A stretch of DNA of 64,000 bases from Aggregatimonas sangjinii. GTDB lineage: Bacteria > Bacteroidota > Bacteroidia > Flavobacteriales > Flavobacteriaceae. The notes below the pieces were generated by a model. The model was not told where the DNA came from, did no database searches, and worked only from the letters and a program-made list of their open reading frames with translations. The stretch's first letter is position 1, and every line of letters starts with the position of its first letter. Below are positions 1 to 11,126 of the stretch, one piece after another. The DNA is taken from NCBI RefSeq assembly GCF_005943945.1, contig NZ_CP040710.1, forward strand, positions 4,633,501 through 4,697,500, written 5' to 3'. The translations under genes were made by a program, and so were the position numbers.

Positions 1-328
1 CATTTGGGAATACCAACGAGGGCTTGAATTGCTTTGCTTCTTCGATATCCATTCGGGCATAGGTAATCAGAATCAATACATCGCCTACGGCTACTTTTCT
101 CGAAGCGGCACCGTTCAAAGTGATTTCACCGCTTTTTCGAGGCCCGGGAATGGCATAGGTCTCTAAACGCTCACCATTATTGTTGTTTACGATCTGCACT
201 TTCTCGCCCTGTATGATGTTGGCGGCATCCATCAGATCTTCATCGATGGTAATGCTGCCGATATAGTCGAGGTCGGCACCAGTAACCTTTACACGGTGTA
301 TTTTAGATTTTACAACTTCAATTTGCAT
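1..328 (-). CDS. panD: Aspartate 1-decarboxylase (partial, C-terminus cut by window edge)
   Basis: Pyruvoyl-dependent enzyme that converts L-aspartate to beta-alanine for pantothenate and CoA synthesis. The reading frame starts at ATG 328 on the minus strand and stays open to base 1, giving 109 residues of a family that is usually about 115-125 long, so only the last few residues are missing. The motif YIGSITID near residues 22-29 carries the Gly-Ser bond where the proenzyme cleaves itself to make the pyruvoyl group. It begins 23 bp after the panC stop codon on the same strand, so the two genes probably form a panC-panD operon. Identification rests on the cleavage motif and the neighbour. Confidence 0.95.
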   Translation of the reverse strand, partial: MQIEVVKSKIHRVKVTGADLDYIGSITIDEDLMDAANIIQGEKVQIVNNNNGERLETYAIPGPRKSGEITLNGAASRKVAVGDVLILITYARMDIEEAKQFKPSLVFPN

Positions 329-351
329 GACACAAAGGTAATTATACCAAA

Positions 352-1206
352 TTAGTTTAAGGCGATGTTATCTATAAGGCGAACATCTTCAGCATAAACG
401 GCTACAAAGGCCCTATATTTTCTGTTCTGTTGTTTTTTTAGAATCGGCGTCAAGGTTTCCGAATCGGCAATCTCGATATACTCCAATTCCAGCAAAGGGT
501 GCGCTTTAAATTGTTCGCTAACCCATTGCATAATTTCTTTTGCACTTTTCGTGCCAAACTTTTTCTTGGCAGTTACCAGGGTTTTGTAAATAAAGGAAGC
601 CTCTTTCCGCAACGTTTTCGAGAGGCGCTCATTTCGGGAGCTCAAAGCCAATCCGCTTGATTCCCTGACAATTGGGCAGCCTACAATGGTCACCGGTAGT
701 TGTTGCGAGGCTACTAAATTTTTAACGATTTGCAGCTGCTGAAAGTCTTTCTCACCAAAGTAGGCCTTGTCGGGCGCCACCATACGTAATAATGTTTCTA
801 CAATAGTGCCAACCCCGTTGAAGTGATCGCTGCGAAAGGCACCTTCCATTACGCGGTCAAGGCCTTCGAAATCATATGTTTTAGCGGCCACTTTATTGCT
901 GTAGATTTCGGCTACCGTGGGGGCGAAGATCATGATATCTTTCGAAATCTCCTTTAAGAGCTCCATATCGGGCTCCAAGGTTTGAGGATAATTGTTTAGA
1001 TCGTTTTCGTTATCGAACTGGGTGGGATTCACGAAAATACTTACGACCACGAAGTCATTTTCCCGAAATGCCCTTTCGACCAAAGCCGCATGACCTCGAT
1101 GCAGGGCTCCCATGGTGGGTACCAATCCGAGCCGGGCTTTTTGATCTAAAGAAGATAAGTGTGATTTTAATGCGGCGGCGGTCTTGAATAGTAACATGCA
1201 TTTCAT
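352..1206 (-). CDS. panC: Pantothenate synthetase (pantoate--beta-alanine ligase)
   Basis: ATP-dependent cytoplasmic ligase that joins pantoate and beta-alanine to form pantothenate. It is 284 residues, the normal family length. The ATP-binding HxGH signature is seen in [10 protein letters not shown] near residue 30, followed by SIFVNPTQF, the [10 protein letters not shown] segment, and a C-terminal SSRNERLS loop that acts like KMSKS. The protein could start at Met1 or at Met4 ([10 protein letters not shown]), which aligns better with typical N-termini. It lies upstream of panD on the minus strand, so one transcript would supply both beta-alanine and the ligase that uses it. It is transcribed divergently from the glycogen-synthase-like gene. 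Confidence 0.97.
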   Translation of the reverse strand: MKCMLLFKTAAALKSHLSSLDQKARLGLVPTMGALHRGHAALVERAFRENDFVVVSIFVNPTQFDNENDLNNYPQTLEPDMELLKEISKDIMIFAPTVAEIYSNKVAAKTYDFEGLDRVMEGAFRSDHFNGVGTIVETLLRMVAPDKAYFGEKDFQQLQIVKNLVASQQLPVTIVGCPIVRESSGLALSSRNERLSKTLRKEASFIYKTLVTAKKKFGTKSAKEIMQWVSEQFKAHPLLELEYIEIADSETLTPILKKQQNRKYRAFVAVYAEDVRLIDNIALN

Positions 1207-1256
1207 TTAAAAGCGAGCAAACTTACTATAAATACGGCTAATCTACATAATTTTCG

Positions 1257-1264
1257 TAGTTTTG
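1257..1264 (+). promoter_or_regulatory. Bacteroidota -7 element for the glycogen-synthase-like gene
   Basis: TAGTTTTG matches the TANNTTTG -7 consensus exactly. It lies about 37 bp upstream of the ATG at 1302, which supports that start over an in-frame ATG at 1269 that would lie at or before the transcription start. No clear -33 TTG is visible. Confidence 0.55.
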
Positions 1265-1301
1265 CATTTTGCTTTTGGGCAAATTTCAAAATACATTTTT
1301 T

Positions 1302-3985
<2,684 letters not shown>

Positions 3986-4126
3986 TATTCGTTGCTTTTT
4001 TCTGCTCCGAGGCGTTCTGAAAATTTCCGCCTAGAAATATTCCAATTTTGTTCTCCCAAGATGTACCAGTTGCAGGAATTATACGTTCTATAACCAAGAG
4101 AGTATACGATATCGATTCGTTTCATA

Positions 4127-4134
4127 TATTTTTG
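4127..4134 (+). promoter_or_regulatory. Bacteroidota -7 element for glmS
   Basis: TATTTTTG matches TANNTTTG, 33 bp upstream of the glmS ATG. No clear -33 element. This suggests glmS has its own promoter rather than depending on the DUF4270 gene. Confidence 0.5.
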
Positions 4135-4167
4135 CATCGAATTTAACCTCAATAAATAGTATAGATT

Positions 4168-6015
4168 ATGTGTGGAATAGTTGGTTATATAGGCCATAGA
4201 GACGCCTACCCCATCATCATAAAAGGACTGGAACGTTTAGAGTACCGCGGCTATGATAGCGCCGGGGTAGCCTTGTACGATGGTGCCAATATTAATCTTG
4301 CCAAGACCAAGGGTAAGGTCGAGGAGCTTAAAAAGAAGGCAAAGAAAACTATTTCCCTAAACGGTAGTTTAGGAATTGGGCATACAAGATGGGCGACCCA
4401 CGGGGTGCCTAACGATGTCAATTCGCACCCGCACTACTCCAATTCAGGTAACCTGGTCATCATCCATAATGGAATTATCGAGAATTACGAATCCGTTAAA
4501 AAGGAATTGATCAAAAGGGGTTACACTTTTGAATCCGATACCGATACCGAAGTTTTGGTCAATTTGATAGAGGAGGTTCAGAAAACGGAAGGTGTAAAAC
4601 TGGGCAAAGCCGTTCAAATTGCCCTGAACCAAGTAGTCGGGGCCTATGCCATCGCAGTTTTTGACAGAAAAAAACCAGATGAGATCGTCGTAGCGAAATT
4701 AGGTAGTCCATTGGCCATCGGAATTGGGGAGAATGAATTCTTTATCGCCTCCGATGCTTCCCCATTTATAGAATTTACCAACAATGCCGTGTATCTGGAG
4801 GATGAAGAAATGGCTATCGTACGTTTGGGTAAGGAAATCAAATTGAGAAAAATAAAGGATGATGCCATTGCCTATCCCAATATTTTGGAATTGCAATTGA
4901 ATTTAGAGGAAATAGAGAAAGGTGGCTACGATCATTTTATGCTCAAGGAAATCTATGAGCAACCAAGGGCTATCCTCGACACTTATAGGGGTCGTTTACT
5001 CGCCGACCAAGGCATTATACGAATGGCGGGCATTGATCAGAACCTGGAAAAATTCGTCAATGCGAACCGTATCATTATCGTTGCCTGTGGTACCTCGTGG
5101 CATGCAGGCTTAGTGGCGGAGTATATTTTTGAAGACTTGGCTAGGATACCTGTGGAGGTGGAATACGCCTCTGAGTTTCGATATAGAAATCCGGTGATTA
5201 CCGATAAGGACGTATTGGTCGCCATTTCGCAATCGGGCGAGACCGCCGATACCCTCGCGGCCATTAAGCTGGCCAAGGAGAAGGGCGCCTTCGTGTTCGG
5301 TGTTTGCAATGTGGTAGGTTCATCTATAGCCCGTGCAAGCGATGCCGGTGCATATACGCATGCCGGTCCTGAAATAGGTGTCGCGTCTACCAAGGCATTT
5401 ACCACGCAAATAACGGTATTGACTTTGATCGCTTTAAAACTTGCCAAAGAGAAAGGGGAATTCTCCGAATCCAAATTCCATGAGTTCCTGACCGAGTTGG
5501 AGACCATTCCCGCGAAAGTGGAAAGGGCTTTGGAATCGAACCCTTTGATCGAGATTATTGCCGATGTCTATAAAGATTCTACCAATTGCCTGTATTTGGG
5601 AAGAGGATATAACTTTCCCGTGGCTTTGGAAGGTGCTTTAAAGTTGAAGGAAATCAGTTACATTCACGCTGAAGGATATCCTGCCGCTGAAATGAAACAC
5701 GGGCCGATTGCCTTGATCGACGAACAGATGCCGGTTATCGTAATCGCCACCAAAAAAGGCCATTATGAAAAGGTAGTGAGCAACATTCAAGAGATCAAGT
5801 CCCGTAAAGGGAAGATTATCGCTGTCGTAACCGAAGGCGATACCCAAGTGAGGGATTTGGCCGATCATGTGGTCGAAGTTCCCGAAACCATAGAGAGTTT
5901 AACTCCTTTGCTTACCACGATTCCGCTGCAATTATTGTCGTACCATATTGCGGTAATGCGCAATTGCAACGTAGATCAACCGCGTAACTTGGCGAAATCG
6001 GTTACGGTGGAATAA
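4168..6015 (+). CDS. glmS: Glutamine--fructose-6-phosphate aminotransferase (isomerizing)
   Basis: Makes glucosamine-6-phosphate from fructose-6-phosphate and glutamine, the first step toward UDP-GlcNAc for peptidoglycan and lipid A. It is 615 residues, full length. The N-terminal glutaminase domain starts MCGIVGYIGHR, with Cys2 becoming the N-terminal nucleophile after Met removal, and has the loop GHTRWATHG. Two SIS domains follow, with the sugar-phosphate motifs CGTSWHA and SQSGETADT. The C-terminus ends NLAKSVTVE, which closes the active site in this family. It sits between a DUF4270 gene and a strong terminator. No glmS ribozyme or sRNA-like element is visible in the 182 bp upstream. Confidence 0.98.
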   Translation: MCGIVGYIGHRDAYPIIIKGLERLEYRGYDSAGVALYDGANINLAKTKGKVEELKKKAKKTISLNGSLGIGHTRWATHGVPNDVNSHPHYSNSGNLVIIHNGIIENYESVKKELIKRGYTFESDTDTEVLVNLIEEVQKTEGVKLGKAVQIALNQVVGAYAIAVFDRKKPDEIVVAKLGSPLAIGIGENEFFIASDASPFIEFTNNAVYLEDEEMAIVRLGKEIKLRKIKDDAIAYPNILELQLNLEEIEKGGYDHFMLKEIYEQPRAILDTYRGRLLADQGIIRMAGIDQNLEKFVNANRIIIVACGTSWHAGLVAEYIFEDLARIPVEVEYASEFRYRNPVITDKDVLVAISQSGETADTLAAIKLAKEKGAFVFGVCNVVGSSIARASDAGAYTHAGPEIGVASTKAFTTQITVLTLIALKLAKEKGEFSESKFHEFLTELETIPAKVERALESNPLIEIIADVYKDSTNCLYLGRGYNFPVALEGALKLKEISYIHAEGYPAAEMKHGPIALIDEQMPVIVIATKKGHYEKVVSNIQEIKSRKGKIIAVVTEGDTQVRDLADHVVEVPETIESLTPLLTTIPLQLLSYHIAVMRNCNVDQPRNLAKSVTVE

Positions 6016-6036
6016 TTCGAAAGAAAATTAAGTTTT

Positions 6037-6070
6037 AAAAGGGCTGCGAATACAATTCGTGGCCCTTTTT
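6037..6070 (+). terminator. Intrinsic terminator after glmS
   Basis: A 15-bp stem (arms 6037-6051 and 6055-6069, two wobble pairs) with loop ACA, beginning AAAAGGGC and closing with GCCCTTTTT, followed by further T-rich sequence. It is 22 bp after the glmS stop codon. Confidence 0.85.
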
Positions 6071-6226
6071 GTGTTTTTCGGAATATGATAATTCTGGGCG
6101 GATGTAATTACCAATAAAGTACTATGCATGCATAATTTTTTTGAATTTATGATTTTCAGTTTAAAAAAATCGGTATCTTGCCGGTAACTTAGTAACAAAC
6201 TTTACAAAACCTAACTCAAACTAAAC

Positions 6227-8977
6227 ATGAAAACACTATTGTTTTTACCCCTGCTGTTGTTTGGAACCTTGGCTTTTGCCCAGACAACGGTAACTGGAAA
6301 TGTCGTTGATGAAAACAACGAACCCGTACCCGGTGCTAACATAATAATAGTTGGCAAAGCAGAAGGAACGGTGACTGATTTTGATGGTAATTTTACCTTG
6401 AATACGGAAGAGGAGCCTCCCTTTGAACTTAGAATAACCAGTATCGGATATAGTGAGGGTACCGCCCAAGTTACTTCAAACAACCAAGCACTCACCATTA
6501 CGATTTCATCTTCTCAGACCCTTTTGGACGAAGTGGTCATTTCGGCTTCGAGAACACCGGAGCGAATCTTTGAATCACCGGTCTCAGTTGAGCGCTTTGG
6601 TATTAATGATATAAAAAAGACCACCGCGGAATCGTTTTATGGTGGACTTCAAAACTTAAAAGGAATTGACATCAATACCAACAGTTTAACGTTTCAATCA
6701 GTGAACACTCGTGGTTTCGCCACTTTTGCGAATACTCGGTTTTTGCAGTTGGTCGATGGAATGGATAATACAGCGCCAGGCTTGAATTTCGTGTTGGGGA
6801 ATCTTGTGGGTATGAACGAGTTGGATGTACAAAGTGTAGAAATACTACCAGGTGCATCTTCCGCATTGTATGGAGCGGGTGCCTTTAATGGTATCCTGTT
6901 CATGAGGAGTAAAAACCCTTGGGATTTTCAAGGGATCAGTGCTTACGCCAAAACAGGGTTGACTTCGCAGGAAGCGGCGGGTGATAATACCTATTACGAC
7001 TTTGGTATTCGTGCCGCACACGCCTTTAGCGATAAATTTGCAGCTAAAGTCAGTTTTTCATACTTACAAGGAGAAGATTGGCACGCCAATAGAACGAACG
7101 ACATAGGAAACCCTGGGGCAGATAGAACAGATCCGAATTATAATGGGTTGAATGTTTATGGTGATGAGGTATCCACTACATTGAACTTTGATGCTGCGGC
7201 CGGGTTGCCCACAGGCACAGTGGGGTCTGCTACTGTTAGCAGAACGGGTTACGATGAAGTTGATTTGGCTAATTATAATGCACAAAGTGTCAAGGCGGAT
7301 TGGTCCTTACACTATCGCCCGTTTGGGACTAAGTTAGAATTGATTTACAACGGTAGAGTTGGTCGAGGAACGACTATTTATCAAGGTGCCAGCCGTTACG
7401 CGGTTCAGGGTTTTAAGATGCAACAGCACAAGATAGAGTTGAAAAATGACAACTTCTTTGTTCGTGCGTATATCGTATCGGAAAATTCCGGGGATTCCTA
7501 CGATACTAGATTTGCAGCGATTAATACCAACAGGGCTTGGAAATCCGATACGCAATGGTTTACTGAATATGCCCAAACGTTTATCGGGGCGAAATTAGGC
7601 GTTGGTTCTGGAGTACTGGCAACTGACGAACAGGCGCATGCGGCTGCTAGGGCTGCTGCGGATACGGGTCGATTGATTCCGGGAACGGCTGCCTTTCAGA
7701 GTGCCTTCAACAGCGTTATTGCAGATGGGGATTTATTGACAGGTGCTAAATTTATCGACAATACAAAATTCAGACATGCAAATGGCAATTACAACTTGGC
7801 GCACCTGATTGAAGATTGGGCCGACATTCAAGTAGGAGGGTCGTTTAGGGAGTATGAGCTGAACTCTCAAGGTACCATTTTTACAGATTTTGATGGCCCC
7901 ATTACATACAACGAATTTGGTGCGTATGCTCAAATTCAAAAGAAATTTGCAGATGACCGTTTAAAAGTAACCGCCTCCGGTAGGTACGATAAGAATGAAT
8001 TCTTTGATGGCTTTTTATCGCCCCGATTTGGATTGTCCGGGACCTTGGGTAAAAATCGAAACCATAATGTTAGAGCATCTGTTCAGCAGGGCTTTAGGAA
8101 TCCGACAACACAAGACTTATTTATCGGCTTAAATGTTGGAAATGCCGTATTGGTAGGTTCGGCACCTGATAACTTGGATAGGGATGTGAGAACGTATGAC
8201 GTCAGTGAACCCGGACAGGCAATTACCGGTTCGCCAACTGTTGACGTTGTTGGCCGAGCTGCTTATGAAAATGCATTTTCAAGGACATCTGTAGAGAACG
8301 GTACGCCAACTGCAGTGAATACACCAATTATAGAGCCTGAAGAAATAACGGCGTACGAATTAGGGTATCGGGCACAGCTTGGAAAATTCACTATTGATGC
8401 GAGCGGTTATTTTAACAATTACAAAAAGTTTATAGTTCAAACGCAGACCTTAGTTCCATTGTACGGAGAAGCTGGTGATGGTGGTCTATCCTTGTTGGCA
8501 TTGCAAAATGGTGATTTTAAAGTCTATCAGGTCTACACGAACACCCAAGAAGACATTACTTCTTATGGAGGTTCTATTGGGATTGACACGAAGTTGGCAG
8601 GTTTTGCTCTAGGCGCAAACTATACGTACACTAAACTTGAAGATGCCGAAGACTTAAGAGCAAGAGGTGTCAGGGTTAACTTTAATTCCCCAGAGCATAA
8701 GGTAAAATTGTCTTTTGGAAAGACGGATTTATTCGAAAACTTTGGATTTGGTATAAACTATAGATGGAGCGATAGTTTCTTTTGGGAGGCTTCTTTCGCC
8801 GATGGCGATGTCCCGGCATATTCCGTGTTGGATGCACAAATCAACTACTCGGTTCCCTCGATCAAATCCGTATTTAAGGTTGGCGGGTCTAATCTGTTGG
8901 CAGACGAATACTTTCAGGCCGTTGGCTCTGGTTTAATAGGCTCGATTTACTATTTGTCTTGGACAATCAATCCATAA
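6227..8977 (+). CDS. TonB-dependent receptor with N-terminal CarboxypepD_reg-like domain
   Basis: A 916-residue outer-membrane receptor. A Sec signal peptide ends at AFAQ (about residue 19). Residues 22-105 form a carboxypeptidase-regulatory-like beta domain (VTGNVVDENNEPVPGANI, TVTDFDGNF, ITSIGYSE). The plug domain follows (DEVVISASRTPERIFESPVSVE, then VEILPGASSALYGAGAFNG), then a 22-strand-type barrel ending in an aromatic C-terminus. There is no adjacent SusD-like gene, so it is not a classic SusC/SusD pair, and the substrate cannot be told from sequence. A partial -7 box (TATCTTG, 6174-6180) lies upstream. It has its own terminator and is monocistronic. Confidence 0.93.
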   Translation: MKTLLFLPLLLFGTLAFAQTTVTGNVVDENNEPVPGANIIIVGKAEGTVTDFDGNFTLNTEEEPPFELRITSIGYSEGTAQVTSNNQALTITISSSQTLLDEVVISASRTPERIFESPVSVERFGINDIKKTTAESFYGGLQNLKGIDINTNSLTFQSVNTRGFATFANTRFLQLVDGMDNTAPGLNFVLGNLVGMNELDVQSVEILPGASSALYGAGAFNGILFMRSKNPWDFQGISAYAKTGLTSQEAAGDNTYYDFGIRAAHAFSDKFAAKVSFSYLQGEDWHANRTNDIGNPGADRTDPNYNGLNVYGDEVSTTLNFDAAAGLPTGTVGSATVSRTGYDEVDLANYNAQSVKADWSLHYRPFGTKLELIYNGRVGRGTTIYQGASRYAVQGFKMQQHKIELKNDNFFVRAYIVSENSGDSYDTRFAAINTNRAWKSDTQWFTEYAQTFIGAKLGVGSGVLATDEQAHAAARAAADTGRLIPGTAAFQSAFNSVIADGDLLTGAKFIDNTKFRHANGNYNLAHLIEDWADIQVGGSFREYELNSQGTIFTDFDGPITYNEFGAYAQIQKKFADDRLKVTASGRYDKNEFFDGFLSPRFGLSGTLGKNRNHNVRASVQQGFRNPTTQDLFIGLNVGNAVLVGSAPDNLDRDVRTYDVSEPGQAITGSPTVDVVGRAAYENAFSRTSVENGTPTAVNTPIIEPEEITAYELGYRAQLGKFTIDASGYFNNYKKFIVQTQTLVPLYGEAGDGGLSLLALQNGDFKVYQVYTNTQEDITSYGGSIGIDTKLAGFALGANYTYTKLEDAEDLRARGVRVNFNSPEHKVKLSFGKTDLFENFGFGINYRWSDSFFWEASFADGDVPAYSVLDAQINYSVPSIKSVFKVGGSNLLADEYFQAVGSGLIGSIYYLSWTINP

Positions 8978-8997
8978 AAATCTATGAAATTATCGTT

Positions 8998-9026
8998 AAA
9001 AAGGCACCTATTTCAGGTGCCTTTTT
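8998..9026 (+). terminator. Intrinsic terminator after the TonB receptor gene
   Basis: Perfect 11-bp stem, AAAAAGGCACC paired with GGTGCCTTTTT, with a 7-nt loop. It starts 20 bp after the stop codon. Confidence 0.9.
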
Positions 9027-9076
9027 GCATTGGTCAAAAAAAGAAAAAAACTGTTCTTTTTTAGAATGTTATCACA

Positions 9077-9084
9077 TATCTTTG
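9077..9084 (+). promoter_or_regulatory. Bacteroidota -7 element for atpD
   Basis: TATCTTTG is an exact TANNTTTG match, 65 bp upstream of the atpD ATG at 9150. It lies downstream of the preceding terminator, so atpDC is a separate unit. Confidence 0.6.
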
Positions 9085-9104
9085 CAGCCTGAAAAACAGC
9101 GTGA

Positions 9105-10658
<1,554 letters not shown>

Positions 10659-10665
10659 AAAAAGT

Positions 10666-10722
10666 TCAGAGTTATGAGTTACGAGTTCGGAATTACTCAT
10701 AACTCATAACTCATAACTCATA
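10666..10722 (+). repeat. Inverted heptamer repeat between atpD and atpC
   Basis: Four exact tandem copies of ACTCATA (10695-10722) are preceded by inverted copies TATGAGT (10673-10679) and TACGAGT (10680-10686, one mismatch). Transcribed RNA could fold into a long hairpin ending 9 bp before the atpC start codon. It is not followed by a T-run, so it is unlikely to be a terminator. It may tune the atpD:atpC ratio or may simply be a variable-number repeat. Confidence 0.85.
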
Positions 10723-10731
10723 ATTAAAAGA

Positions 10732-11007
10732 ATGTATTTAGAAATCGTATCACCAGAAGCGACTTTGTTCGCAGGCGAGGTTACTTCGGTAACAGTCCCG
10801 GGAGTCAACGGTGAATTTCAGATGTTAAAAGATCACGCCCCGATCGTTTCCTTACTTCAGGCAGGGAATGTGCAGGTAGACGGTGATGTTAAAATTCATG
10901 AAGATTATGCCGATAAGTTTACCAAAGCGGATGGCAAGACCATTCTGGCCATCACGAGCGGTACGATCGAAATGAAGGACAATAAAGTGATTGTCCTGGC
11001 CGATTAG
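10732..11007 (+). CDS. atpC: F1Fo ATP synthase subunit epsilon (short form)
   Basis: Central-stalk epsilon subunit, 91 residues. The sequence covers the N-terminal beta-sandwich (MYLEIVSPEATLFAGEV, VPGVNGEFQMLKDHAPIVS, ILAITSGTIEMKDNKVIVL). It stops before the C-terminal alpha-helical hairpin that makes typical epsilon subunits 130-140 residues long and that inhibits ATP hydrolysis in other bacteria. Short epsilon subunits appear usual in Bacteroidota, so this is probably a lineage trait and not a truncation; the reading frame ends cleanly before a strong terminator. It follows atpD after a heptamer-repeat hairpin region. Confidence 0.95.
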   Translation: MYLEIVSPEATLFAGEVTSVTVPGVNGEFQMLKDHAPIVSLLQAGNVQVDGDVKIHEDYADKFTKADGKTILAITSGTIEMKDNKVIVLAD

Positions 11008-11031
11008 CAATATCTTATTTTACCATAAAGT

Positions 11032-11070
11032 GCCCCAAATTCAATTTGTTGAATTTGGGGCTTTTCTTTT
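11032..11070 (+). terminator. Intrinsic terminator after atpC
   Basis: Stem of 12-13 bp, CCCCAAATTCAA paired with TTGAATTTGGGG around the loop TTTG, followed by a T-rich tail. It closes the atpDC operon. Confidence 0.9.
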
Positions 11071-11099
11071 GACAAGTATCACTCGTTTCCCTTATCTTG
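11068..11099 (+). promoter_or_regulatory. Promoter of the S9 peptidase gene
   Basis: TTTG (11068-11071) and TATCTTG (11093-11099) are separated by 21 bp, the same spacing as in the bioB promoter in this window. The -7 box lacks one T of TANNTTTG. The ATG is 27 bp downstream. Confidence 0.5.
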
Positions 11100-11126
11100 A
11101 AATAGTTTAATCTAATCATCCGAACT

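Noticed and set aside
5037-5507. A 156-codon open frame antisense to glmS
   Set aside because: Fully inside glmS and with no start context or family likeness.
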